DNA of 64,000 nt, from NCBI GenBank assembly GCA_035447925.1, contig DAOTHY010000002.1:62001-126000 (forward strand). The letters are read 5' to 3'. Within the stretch, counting starts at the first letter, position 1, and the number at the start of each line of letters is the position of its first letter. Source of the stretch: JASUTC01 sp035447925 (GTDB lineage: Bacteria; Thermotogota; Thermotogae; MWEM01). Made by a program: the position numbers and the translations under genes. Shown piece after piece: positions 52,690 through 60,980 of this stretch. The notes under the pieces are model-generated. The model was not told the DNA's origin and searched no databases. It worked only from the letters and a program-made list of their open reading frames with translations.

Positions 52690-53202
52690 ATGAAAGGATA
52701 TGTTCAAATTTATACGGGAAATGGCAAGGGAAAGACGACAGCAGCTCTAGGATTGAGTTTAAGAGCGGTTTGTGCGGGGAAAAAGGTATTTTTTGGACAG
52801 TTTGTCAAAGGTATGAAATACAGTGAATTGAACGCCACCGACATGCTAAACGGATTCGAAATCAGGCAATATGGCAGGAACTGTTTTATTCAAAGAGAAC
52901 CAGAAGAAGAAGATATCCGATTGGCTAAGGAAGGGCTTTCTGATCTTCGTGAAAAAGTAATTTCCGGTATTTACGATGTTGTTGTAATGGATGAATTAAA
53001 TATCGCTCTTTTTTACAAACTTTTTGATATCAAAGATGTTTTAAATATCATTCGTGAAAAACATGAAAAGACAGAAATTATTATTACGGGCAGGTATGCA
53101 CCGGATGAATTGATCGAGGTCGCTGATCTGGTAACCGAAATGAAAGAGATCAAACACTATTATCAGCAAGGGGTACAAGCCAGAGAAGGCATTGAAAAAT
53201 GA
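52690..53202 (+). CDS. cobO: Cob(I)yrinic acid a,c-diamide adenosyltransferase
   Basis: Adds the adenosyl group to reduced corrinoid, giving the B12 coenzyme form. 170 residues of the CobA/CobO/BtuR type: P-loop YTGNGKGKTTAALGLSLRA at 8-26, GQFVKG, VVMDELNIAL, and the final IKHYYQQGVQAREGIE (HxxxxGxxARxGIE) signature. ATG 52690 follows TTAAGGAGG. It lies directly before methylmalonyl-CoA epimerase, in keeping with supply of adenosylcobalamin to methylmalonyl-CoA mutase, whose gene is not here. Confidence 0.94.
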   Translation: MKGYVQIYTGNGKGKTTAALGLSLRAVCAGKKVFFGQFVKGMKYSELNATDMLNGFEIRQYGRNCFIQREPEEEDIRLAKEGLSDLREKVISGIYDVVVMDELNIALFYKLFDIKDVLNIIREKHEKTEIIITGRYAPDELIEVADLVTEMKEIKHYYQQGVQAREGIEK

Positions 53203-53205
53203 ATG

Positions 53206-53214
53206 TGCTATAAT
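53206..53214 (+). promoter_or_regulatory. Extended -10 promoter for the mce-mmdA unit
   Basis: TGC then TATAAT (53209-53214), directly after the cobO stop and 28 nt before mce; no -35 at proper distance. Confidence 0.55.
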
Positions 53215-53242
53215 CTGCATAACAATAAACGGGAGGATGAAG

Positions 53243-53650
53243 ATGAGTGTAACGAAAATCGATCACATTGGCATTGCAGTGGAATCGATAGAAGAATCGT
53301 TGAAATTGTACCAAGATGCATTAAAAATGAACTACAAAGGGATCGAAGAGATACCTGAAAGGGCTTTAAAGACCGCTTTTATTCAAGCTGGAGACTCGAT
53401 GATCGAATTGCTCGAACCGACTTCAGAACAAAGTACAGTTGCAAAATTTATTGAAAAAAAAGGGCCTGGAATTCATCATATCGCTCTTCATGTTCAGAAC
53501 ATCACACAAACCATGGAATCGCTAAAGGAAAAGGGATATCGATTGCTCTCAGATGTGCCTGAAAAGGGAGCTCACGGAACAAAGGTCGTCTTTTTGCACC
53601 CAAAAAGTACCAACGGTGTTCTTTTAGAATTAGTAGAATCAGAACATTAA
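53243..53650 (+). CDS. mce: Methylmalonyl-CoA epimerase
   Basis: Interconverts R- and S-methylmalonyl-CoA. 135 residues of the vicinal-oxygen-chelate fold: KIDHIGIAVESIEESL at the start (metal His), LLEPTSEQSTVAKFIEKKGPGIHHIALHV in the middle (second metal His) and a metal Glu in VLLELVE at the end. ATG 53243 follows GGGAGGATGAAG; a longer frame overlaps cobO without a site. It is the first gene of the decarboxylase unit. Confidence 0.93.
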   Translation: MSVTKIDHIGIAVESIEESLKLYQDALKMNYKGIEEIPERALKTAFIQAGDSMIELLEPTSEQSTVAKFIEKKGPGIHHIALHVQNITQTMESLKEKGYRLLSDVPEKGAHGTKVVFLHPKSTNGVLLELVESEH

Positions 53651-53663
53651 TGGAAGGATGAGA

Positions 53664-55223
53664 ATGATGTCAACAATGAATGAATTGATAGACGCCTTCA
53701 AAAAGAAAAATGCGGAAATAGAACAAGGAGGCGGACCAAAACGAATTGAGAAGCAGCATAAAAGCGGTAAATTAACTGCAAGAGAAAGAATCAGTATATT
53801 ACTTGATGACCATTCTTTTGTGGAAATTGACAAATTTGTTAAACATCGATGCGATAATTTTGGAATGGAAAAAATGGAAATTCCGGCTGATGCTGTTATA
53901 ACCGGTATAGGAACCATCAACGGAAAAAAAGTTGCGGTTTTCTCTCAAGATTTCACAGTAATGGGTGGATCTTTAGGAGAGATGCATGCCAAAAAAATCA
54001 TGAAAATGCAAGATCTTGCATTAAAAATGGGGATTCCAATCATCGGTATTAACGATTCAGGTGGAGCCAGGATACAAGAAGCAGTTGATGCCCTCTTTGG
54101 ATACGGTGGAATCTTCTTCAGAAACACCAGGGCTTCAGGTGTCATTCCGCAAATCTCCATTATCATGGGACCATGTGCAGGAGGTGCTGTCTATTCACCT
54201 GCTATCACTGATTTTGTCATCATGGTCGATCAGAATGCCAAGATGTTCATCACCGGTCCACAAGTGATTAAAGCTGTAACCGGTGAAGAAGTCTCTCAGG
54301 AAGATTTGGGTGGAGCAACAGTTCATAATTCGAAGAGCGGTAATGCACACTTTTTAGCAGAGTCAGATGAAAAAGCATTACAACTTTGCCGTGAATTAAT
54401 TGATTATTTACCTTCTAATAATATTGAACAACCGGATAACAAAAACTCGGGGTCTCCATATACCCTTTCCAATTCTCAAGACATTGCTCAAATTATCCCC
54501 GGGGACATGAAAAAGGGTTATGATGTCAGAAATGTTATCAAGAGCGTTGTCGATGAAGAACACTTCTTTGAAGTCCATGCTTTATATGCTCCAAATATCG
54601 TAACGGGATTCGCCAGAATTGGAGGTTATACAGTCGGAGTTGTTGCCAATCAACCCAAAGTATGGGCTGGAAGCCTTGACATCAACGCATCGGATAAGGG
54701 TGCTCGTTTTATCCGTTTTCTTGATGCCTTTAACATCCCAATATTAACCTTTGTTGACACACCCGGATTTCTTCCAGGAACCAATCAGGAATTTAACGGC
54801 ATAATCCGGCATGGAGCAAAGTTACTTTACGCTTATAGTGAATCCACTGTTCCCAAAATCACCCTCATTCTCAGAAAAGCTTACGGAGGAGCATACATTG
54901 CCATGGGGAGTCAACATCTGGGAGCGGATTTAGTATTTGCCTTGCCAAGTGCTCAAATTGCAGTCATGGGTCCTGAAGGAGCGGCAAATGTCATATTCAG
55001 AAAAGAAATTGAAGGTTCTCAGAATCCGGAAGCCACCCGAATGGAAAAGATCGAAGAATACAAAGATCGGTTTGCTAACCCCTATCAGGCAGCTTCAAGA
55101 GGATATGTGGATGCGATTGTATCTCCTGAGGAAGTAAGAGAACAATTATATCGGGCTATAAAAATCACTGAAACAAAAGCAGAGGCAGTTCCAGAAAAAA
55201 AACACGGAAACATACCTCTTTAA
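53664..55223 (+). CDS. mmdA: Methylmalonyl-CoA decarboxylase alpha / acyl-CoA carboxyltransferase
   Basis: Carboxyltransferase moving CO2 between an acyl-CoA and carrier biotin. 519 residues with two crotonase-like halves: GPKRIEKQHKSGKLTARERI, INDSGGARIQE, GPCAGGAVYSPA in the first; GSLDINASDKGARFIRF, FVDTPGFLPG, LRKAYGGAYIAM and MGPEGAANVIF in the second. The same fold serves propionyl-CoA carboxylase beta; the neighbours mce, oadG and a separate biotin carrier favour methylmalonyl-CoA decarboxylase. The start is 53664 (AAGGA, 5-6 nt); 53658 and 53667 are close alternatives. The membrane beta subunit (MmdB) is not in the window. Confidence 0.92.
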   Translation: MMSTMNELIDAFKKKNAEIEQGGGPKRIEKQHKSGKLTARERISILLDDHSFVEIDKFVKHRCDNFGMEKMEIPADAVITGIGTINGKKVAVFSQDFTVMGGSLGEMHAKKIMKMQDLALKMGIPIIGINDSGGARIQEAVDALFGYGGIFFRNTRASGVIPQISIIMGPCAGGAVYSPAITDFVIMVDQNAKMFITGPQVIKAVTGEEVSQEDLGGATVHNSKSGNAHFLAESDEKALQLCRELIDYLPSNNIEQPDNKNSGSPYTLSNSQDIAQIIPGDMKKGYDVRNVIKSVVDEEHFFEVHALYAPNIVTGFARIGGYTVGVVANQPKVWAGSLDINASDKGARFIRFLDAFNIPILTFVDTPGFLPGTNQEFNGIIRHGAKLLYAYSESTVPKITLILRKAYGGAYIAMGSQHLGADLVFALPSAQIAVMGPEGAANVIFRKEIEGSQNPEATRMEKIEEYKDRFANPYQAASRGYVDAIVSPEEVREQLYRAIKITETKAEAVPEKKHGNIPL

Positions 55224-55249
55224 ATCAAAGATGATAAAGGATTGATTCG

Positions 55250-55609
55250 ATGGATGTAGGAACCATTTCTTTAGTGGGTATTAGTGTTGTCTTTTTTACA
55301 TTTGTAGTTTTATTTTTCCTGTTTAAATTATTGGCAATTGTTTTCGGAGATAAAAAAAAGGATCAAATGGTATCTGCAGACGCATCCAGCCCTCTGAAAC
55401 AAGATACTTCGCCAATAGCAAAAAATGTGTCTGAAGAAAACGATACAGAACTATTGGCCGTAATTTCTGCGGCCATCACCGCTTATACCTCAGAAGAAGC
55501 GAGAATAATCGCTGTTAGAGAAAGGCCATCCGTTCAAAATTTGGGATGGAAAAACCAAAGAGTAAAAATTTGGAGACCGCTTAGAAAAGGAGTTAAAAGA
55601 GTATGGTAA
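55250..55609 (+). CDS. oadG: OadG-family decarboxylase gamma subunit
   Basis: Small subunit that holds biotin-dependent sodium-pump decarboxylases together at the membrane. One N-terminal membrane helix (TISLVGISVVFFTFVVLFFLF-like, ~5-30), a variable charged linker, then LLAVISAAITAYT and a basic Trp-containing tail (KIWRPLRKG), the pattern of this family. 119 residues. ATG 55250 follows AAAGGATTG. It overlaps the biotin-carrier gene by 7 nt. Confidence 0.85.
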   Translation: MDVGTISLVGISVVFFTFVVLFFLFKLLAIVFGDKKKDQMVSADASSPLKQDTSPIAKNVSEENDTELLAVISAAITAYTSEEARIIAVRERPSVQNLGWKNQRVKIWRPLRKGVKRVW

Positions 55610-56022
55610 AAAAATACAACATACGGGTAAATGGCAAAGCATACGAGGTTGAAGTTGAAGAGATGGGTTCACATCAGTCAGTTCAACAGGGTCAAACTAT
55701 ACAGACAGTTTCTCAAGTACAACAGACCCCCCAAACTCAACAACCGAAACCAGTCAGCAAACCAGCTCAAAGTGAACCCAAAAAAGAAACGGCGGCTGAC
55801 CAAGGCGCTCATTCATCCATTGACGCTCCCATGTCCGGATTAGTCATAGATGTGAAAGTCAAAAAAGGAGACAATGTTAAACAAGGGGACAAACTATTGG
55901 TATTGGAAGCCATGAAGATGGAAAACGATATTGTCAGTGATGTTTCAGGAATCATTGATGAAGTCCACTGTAAAAAGGGAGACAATGTAGAAACCGGTGA
56001 AACATTAATCACCATATCATAA
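55603..56022 (+). CDS. Biotin carboxyl carrier protein of the decarboxylase
   Basis: 139 residues. A short N-terminal strand region (KKYNIRVNGKAYEVEVEEM), a Gln/Pro-rich flexible linker (~25-65) and a C-terminal biotinyl domain with the modified Lys in LEAMKMEND (~105) and a second hairpin KKGDNVETGETLI. This is the swinging carrier (MmdC/OadA C-terminal type) that visits the carboxyltransferase MmdA and the membrane decarboxylase. It overlaps oadG, and glyA follows at 24 nt. Confidence 0.93.
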   Translation: MVKKYNIRVNGKAYEVEVEEMGSHQSVQQGQTIQTVSQVQQTPQTQQPKPVSKPAQSEPKKETAADQGAHSSIDAPMSGLVIDVKVKKGDNVKQGDKLLVLEAMKMENDIVSDVSGIIDEVHCKKGDNVETGETLITIS

Positions 56023-56046
56023 AATACAAAAAAAGGGGATGGTTTT

Positions 56047-57312
56047 ATGTGGGAAGCACTTAGCCAGAATGATTCTCAAATGTATGAAATCTTTCAAAAA
56101 GAATTAAATAGACAAGAAACCGGTTTAGAATTAATCGCCTCTGAGAATTTCGCATCAGTTCCCGTGATGGAAGCAATGGGCAGTGTATTGACCAATAAAT
56201 ATGCCGAAGGTTATCCAAAAAAAAGATATTACGGTGGATGTGTATTTGTCGATCAGGCTGAACAGCTAGCCAGAGACAGGGCTAAAGAACTTTTTAATTG
56301 TAAATTTGCAAACGTCCAACCTCATTCCGGCTCTCAAGCCAACATGGGTGTTTACTTTGCAATAGCAGAACCTGGCGATACCATTATGGGAATGTCCTTA
56401 AGCCACGGTGGCCATTTAACGCATGGAGCAAGTGTCAATTTTTCCGGAAAAATTTATCATTCGGTTCAATACGGTGTCAAGTTGGATACAGAACAAATTG
56501 ACTATGATGAAGTGGAACGACTTGCATTAGAACACAAACCCAAGATTATTGTTGCAGGTGGCAGCGCTTATTCCAGAATTATTGACTTTAAACGTTTCAG
56601 AGAAATAGCCGATCAGATCAATGCTTACTTTGTTGTAGATATGGCACATTTTGCAGGATTGGTTGCCGCTGGATTATACCCAAATCCGCTGGATTACGCC
56701 CATGTCGTCACAAGCACCACGCATAAAACACTCCGAGGGCCCAGAGGCGGACTCATCTTAACCAACGACAAAGACCTCTACAAAGCCATCAATAAAACCA
56801 TCTTCCCCGGTATTCAGGGCGGTCCTTTAATGCATATCATTGCAGCCAAAGCAGTAAGTTTCTTGGAAGCCCTTCAACCCTCTTTTAAAGACTATCAAAA
56901 ACGTGTCAAGGAAAATGCTTCAGAACTGGCATCTGAACTTGAAAAAAGAGGATTGAGGATTGTTTCCGGAGGGACTGATACCCATGTATTCTTGGTCGAT
57001 TTAACACCGATGAATGTTACAGGTAAAGCAGTAGAAAATGGACTTGAAGAAGTCAACATTACTGTCAATAAAAACACGATTCCAGATGAAAAACTCTCAC
57101 CATTTGTTACCAGCGGGATTCGCATCGGTACCCCTGCCATCACCACTCGTGGCATGGGACTTGAAGAAATGCCATTGATTGCCGATATCATTGTAACAGC
57201 CATTAAATCAATGAATGAAGAAGGAGAAATTGAAGAACAAGTTAGAGATGAACTTGTAAAAAAAGTTCAATCTATGTGTGCACAATTTCCACTTTACAAA
57301 AATAAAGTATAA
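56047..57312 (+). CDS. glyA: Serine hydroxymethyltransferase
   Basis: Interconverts serine and glycine with tetrahydrofolate. Seen: ELIASENFASVPVMEAMGSVLTNKYAEGYP, YYGGCVFVDQAE, NVQPHSGSQANMGVYFA, DMAHFAGLVAAGLYPNP and the PLP lysine in VTSTTHKTLRGPRGG (~227). 421 residues, normal. ATG 56047 follows AAAGGGGATGG. Links folate (folP) and glycine cleavage (gcvPA/PB) metabolism; the immediate upstream gene is the biotin carrier, a chance neighbour or readthrough. Confidence 0.97.
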   Translation: MWEALSQNDSQMYEIFQKELNRQETGLELIASENFASVPVMEAMGSVLTNKYAEGYPKKRYYGGCVFVDQAEQLARDRAKELFNCKFANVQPHSGSQANMGVYFAIAEPGDTIMGMSLSHGGHLTHGASVNFSGKIYHSVQYGVKLDTEQIDYDEVERLALEHKPKIIVAGGSAYSRIIDFKRFREIADQINAYFVVDMAHFAGLVAAGLYPNPLDYAHVVTSTTHKTLRGPRGGLILTNDKDLYKAINKTIFPGIQGGPLMHIIAAKAVSFLEALQPSFKDYQKRVKENASELASELEKRGLRIVSGGTDTHVFLVDLTPMNVTGKAVENGLEEVNITVNKNTIPDEKLSPFVTSGIRIGTPAITTRGMGLEEMPLIADIIVTAIKSMNEEGEIEEQVRDELVKKVQSMCAQFPLYKNKV

Positions 57313-57324
57313 GGAGTCAAAAGA

Positions 57325-57645
57325 ATGATAATTACAACAACACCAACAGTAGAAGGCAGAAGAATAAAAGAATACAAAGGAATAGTCTGTGGCGAGGTCA
57401 TTACCGGTGTTAATTTTGTAAAAGACTTTATGGCTGGAATAAGGGATTTCGTTGGTGGAAGATCCGCCAGTTATGAAAATGAATTGATTACAGCCAGGGA
57501 AAATGCATTGAGGGAAATGCATTCGAGAGCTCTTGAATTAGGAGCAAATGCGGTTGTTGGCGTCGATATAGATTATGAAGTCTTAGGCTCAAGCGGGAGC
57601 ATGCTCATGGTAAGCAGCTCAGGAACCGCAGTTATTTTAGAATAA
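57325..57645 (+). CDS. YbjQ/UPF0145 family protein
   Basis: 106 residues of the heavy-metal-binding-like YbjQ family: IITTTPTVEGRRIKEYKGIVCGEVITG, KDFMAGIRDFVGGRSASYENEL, and ALELGANAVVGVDIDYEVLG. It forms small oligomers in known structures; the role is unknown. ATG 57325 follows AAGGAGTC, 12 nt after glyA, so it is probably cotranscribed with it. Confidence 0.9.
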   Translation: MIITTTPTVEGRRIKEYKGIVCGEVITGVNFVKDFMAGIRDFVGGRSASYENELITARENALREMHSRALELGANAVVGVDIDYEVLGSSGSMLMVSSSGTAVILE

Positions 57646-57660
57646 CGAGGTGTTTGTTGT

Positions 57661-57981
57661 ATGACCAGAAAACAAACTGCCGGATCCCTAACAGGCGGAT
57701 TATTGCTGATTGGATTAGCGGTCATCATTCTTATCAAGGACGTATCCTTTTTCCCTTGGATATTAGCCGTAATTGGAATCGCCATTTTACCGGGAAGCAT
57801 CCTCAAAGAAGGCTGGCAACATGCACTTACTGCCTCTTCCTGGCTGATTGGCTTGGCGTTATGTTTCCATTTTCATGTTTTTTGGCAAGGCATTTTAATC
57901 TTAATCGGTATTACGATGATATTAGAAGGACTTTTCCCAAAAAAACGACGAAAGCACAATATATTCGACGATGAGGGATAG
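57661..57981 (+). CDS. Small membrane protein, possible LiaF/DUF5668-like transmembrane region
   Basis: 106 residues with four hydrophobic segments (~7-25, 29-46, 58-76, 76-92) and a charged C-terminus (KKRRKHNIFDDEG). The GGLLLIGLAVIILI...FFPWILAVIGIAILPGSIL pattern resembles the repeated short helices of DUF5668/LiaF-N proteins, a weak call. GAGG lies 10-13 nt before ATG 57661. A second frame over the same stretch (57654-57974) lacks hydrophobic logic and is ignored. Last gene before a UUCG terminator. Confidence 0.65.
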   Translation: MTRKQTAGSLTGGLLLIGLAVIILIKDVSFFPWILAVIGIAILPGSILKEGWQHALTASSWLIGLALCFHFHVFWQGILILIGITMILEGLFPKKRRKHNIFDDEG

Positions 57982-57983
57982 GC

Positions 57984-58013
57984 TATAGGAGGCTTCGGCC
58001 TCCTATAATTTTC
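57984..58013 (+). terminator. Intrinsic terminator with TTCG loop
   Basis: TATAGGAGGC (57984-57993) and GCCTCCTATA (57998-58007) close a TTCG tetraloop, followed by ATTTTC. It ends the plus-strand unit just before the convergent addA gene. Confidence 0.9.
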
Positions 58014-60980
58014 TTAAAGCCTGCCTTTCTCTTCAAAAGTCTTGATTTTATCAGCTATTTGTTGCTCTATATCCGATACCTGATTTACATTCGTCACTTT
58101 ATTACTCTTGATATAATAAATATATCCTTGGCGAGGACTGGGATCCACAAGTGTTTGAAGACAATACATGTAAAATCTCATTTGAAAGAGATAATCTTCA
58201 TTCTCCTTTTGTGAACCGGTTGAATATTTGAAATCAACGATCTTCCACTCATTGTTGACAAAAAAGAGCTTATCAACTGTACCGGTTAAATAGTACTTAC
58301 CGAATTTCTTTCTGATGGGAAGTTCGCTATAAATACGTTCAGCTCGCTCAATTTCATCAATCAGTGGGGATTTGAGTGATATCATCTTTTGAATGATGCG
58401 TTTGATTTGAGGCAAGTACTCTTTTAAAACCGGTTCATCGGACAGTTTCGCTTGCATCCTGACAAGGTTAATCCCCTCTAAGTTAACCTCTCCTAAATCC
58501 TCCAAAACCCGATGAACCATCGAGCCCAGTGTCATTTTATTATCATTCTTTTTCTCGTTCAAGTCGTCACCGATACCGAAGTATTGATAGGTTTGTTTGG
58601 AATCAGAAACAGCCTGTGTGAGTAAAGTTGGACTGACATATTTCTTCCATTCTTTTTCATTTAGAGGGAATACCGTCTCTGGAATGTTAAAATCAGACCT
58701 AATGTTTGATTCTTCTAACTCATTGTGGGAATGAATCCATTCAGTTGAATATTGATCTGAATGGATTATGTCGGGTTTGACTGTTTCCAAATATTGTATC
58801 ACTTCTGAGTCAGAATCATCAGTCCAAACATCCTCTTTGCCAGCTTCCTTTAACACCCCAAATTCGATCAAGGCATTTCTAAATGGAGCATTTTTCTTAT
58901 TACTTTTAGGCTGAGAGTAACTTAAGACCAATTCGTTTTCTGACCGGGTAAAAGCGACGTATAAGACTCTTTTTTCCTCTTCATATTCCTTGGCTTTTTC
59001 CTGTAAAAGCATTCGTGTGTATTCAGAACCTCCCTGTTCATCTTCAACAGGATCCTTTAACGCAATTTGACCGGATTCATAATCTACCAAAAGGTTTGGT
59101 TTGGATTTGCCGGGATGATTCACATAGCCCAGCTCTGGAACAATAACAATGGGAAACTCAAGTCCCTTGGATTTATGGATGGTCATTATTTTTACCACAT
59201 TGTTTTTTTCATTATCAATCGCCGCTTCTCCATCATTGCTTTGTGCCATAGCTTCAATTCGAGTTAAAAATTTTCTGATTGAAATCTCATTATCAAATGA
59301 CTGCGTCAGTTCTAAAAATTTCTTTAAATTCAACAGCCTTCGTGTAGGATTCGACAGCTGGGAAATAATAAACTCATAGTCAAACAAATCAATAATCTCG
59401 TTTATTAATTTAGATGGACTTATCAAATTAGCCCGTGATTTTAGCTCAACAAATTGCTGATAAAAATTCGGTGATAAGGATACATGATCCGAATACATCT
59501 CCCACGCCTTTAATAAAGACCTTTTATCCATAAGCCGCATATCAGCTAAATCAGAATCTGAATAAGGGCTCAGATAGCTTCTCAACAACAACAAAAGATT
59601 TTCTTCATCAGTGGGATCATAAATCGCCTTAACCAAAGAAACCAGCGATACAATTTCAGGTTTTTTGAAAAACCCACGACTTCCATTGACATAATAGGGG
59701 ATTTTGCGACTTTTTAAAACGTTCTCAAGGGTTTCTACTTTTGTCATTTTCCTCATAAGGATTGCAAACTCCCGATAGGGAGTCCCTTTCGATGCTCGCA
59801 TTTGTATGTATCGGCAAATATTCTCGCATTCTTCTTCAAAGGATTGTGCAATGGGAAGTAATTTCACCGGCTGTTTGAAAAACTTTGAAGCCTCTGCCGA
59901 TAACCCCTCATAATTAACTGTATATGAGATAGCGGGTCTATTCACAAATATCCTGGGGAAAGTCAAATTAAAGAAATCGATCAGTTCGCTGTTTGACCGG
60001 TAATTCTTAGACAATGTAAATATTTCCTTGTCTTTAAAATCCTTTTCAGTTTGATTAAACACACTGACATCTGCTCCGTTGAAGTAATATATTGACTGTT
60101 TGGGATCTCCAACAAAAACCAGTTTATTCTCAGTATGGGCTAACAGGTTAATAATCTCTTTTTGCTGTTGATTGGTATCTTGAAATTCATCTACGATGAT
60201 GCATTTAAAACGGTTATGCAGCTTTTCACGAACACCGTTATCCTGACCAAGCAACTTGATCGTTTCAGATAAAAGTCCGTTATAATCCAGTTTATTTTCT
60301 TTTTTGATATACTGACGATAGTCACTAACCATTTCATCAAAAACTTTCTTAAAACCAGGTAATAATCGCTCAATCATTTGCCCGGTATCAACATCATCGG
60401 TTCTGGTCCGAAAAGATGTTACTTGTATCCTTGATAACTCATACTGTTTTTTTTCCAAGGCCTCTTCAAAGAGTGTCAAGAGATTATCATATCGATATAA
60501 AAAGGCCAAATCCTTGATGCTTTTAAATTTTTCAGACCCATTTGATTGATTGAAGTAATGGCGCACGGTGTAATTTATCCAACTTTTTTTCTCCGCCTCA
60601 TCAATGATTTCAAACAACGGATCGACTCCAGATTGCAAAGGAAATTCCCGCAAGAGCCGAGAACAAAACGCATGAAGAGTGGAAATCCAGGCGTAATTCA
60701 TTCGCTTTTGTAATGTTAACAAATGCGGCTTTTGATGCTCGTCGGCTTCTTGAGTAAGAGTGCTGATGGTCTGTTTGATCCGTTCCTTCATCTCATTGGC
60801 TGCCTTTTCGGTAAAAGTAATCGCAAGAATATTTCTCACATCGAAATCCCTGTTTAACAGCATATCGATGTATAACTCAGTGATGGTTTTGGTTTTTCCC
60901 GTTCCGGCACCTGCTTTGACAAAGACATCCCCATCGCTTTTGATAATCTTTATTTGTTCATTATTCAGTTGATTCTTCAT
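58014..60980 (-). CDS. addA: ATP-dependent helicase/nuclease subunit A (AddA)
   Basis: Helicase-nuclease of the AddAB complex that processes double-strand DNA ends for recombination. UvrD-like helicase motifs: Walker A AGAGTGKT (23-30), ITFTEKAANEMKERI, FQDTNQQQKEI (motif II), VGDPKQSIYYF, LSKNYRS, IMTIHKSKGLEFPIV and VLYVAFTRSENELVL. The C-terminal RecB-like nuclease has EWKIVDFKYSTG (~910) with Asp and Lys. 988 residues, shorter than the ~1230 of B. subtilis AddA. ATG 60980 overlaps the addB stop (ATGA) and follows GGGAAGATAACCC. Confidence 0.92.
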   Translation of the reverse strand: MKNQLNNEQIKIIKSDGDVFVKAGAGTGKTKTITELYIDMLLNRDFDVRNILAITFTEKAANEMKERIKQTISTLTQEADEHQKPHLLTLQKRMNYAWISTLHAFCSRLLREFPLQSGVDPLFEIIDEAEKKSWINYTVRHYFNQSNGSEKFKSIKDLAFLYRYDNLLTLFEEALEKKQYELSRIQVTSFRTRTDDVDTGQMIERLLPGFKKVFDEMVSDYRQYIKKENKLDYNGLLSETIKLLGQDNGVREKLHNRFKCIIVDEFQDTNQQQKEIINLLAHTENKLVFVGDPKQSIYYFNGADVSVFNQTEKDFKDKEIFTLSKNYRSNSELIDFFNLTFPRIFVNRPAISYTVNYEGLSAEASKFFKQPVKLLPIAQSFEEECENICRYIQMRASKGTPYREFAILMRKMTKVETLENVLKSRKIPYYVNGSRGFFKKPEIVSLVSLVKAIYDPTDEENLLLLLRSYLSPYSDSDLADMRLMDKRSLLKAWEMYSDHVSLSPNFYQQFVELKSRANLISPSKLINEIIDLFDYEFIISQLSNPTRRLLNLKKFLELTQSFDNEISIRKFLTRIEAMAQSNDGEAAIDNEKNNVVKIMTIHKSKGLEFPIVIVPELGYVNHPGKSKPNLLVDYESGQIALKDPVEDEQGGSEYTRMLLQEKAKEYEEEKRVLYVAFTRSENELVLSYSQPKSNKKNAPFRNALIEFGVLKEAGKEDVWTDDSDSEVIQYLETVKPDIIHSDQYSTEWIHSHNELEESNIRSDFNIPETVFPLNEKEWKKYVSPTLLTQAVSDSKQTYQYFGIGDDLNEKKNDNKMTLGSMVHRVLEDLGEVNLEGINLVRMQAKLSDEPVLKEYLPQIKRIIQKMISLKSPLIDEIERAERIYSELPIRKKFGKYYLTGTVDKLFFVNNEWKIVDFKYSTGSQKENEDYLFQMRFYMYCLQTLVDPSPRQGYIYYIKSNKVTNVNQVSDIEQQIADKIKTFEEKGRL

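Noticed and set aside
57654..57974. Second 106-codon ORF over the small membrane protein
   Set aside because: Other frame of the same stretch; the 57661 frame has clean hydrophobic segments and a GAGG site, this one does not.
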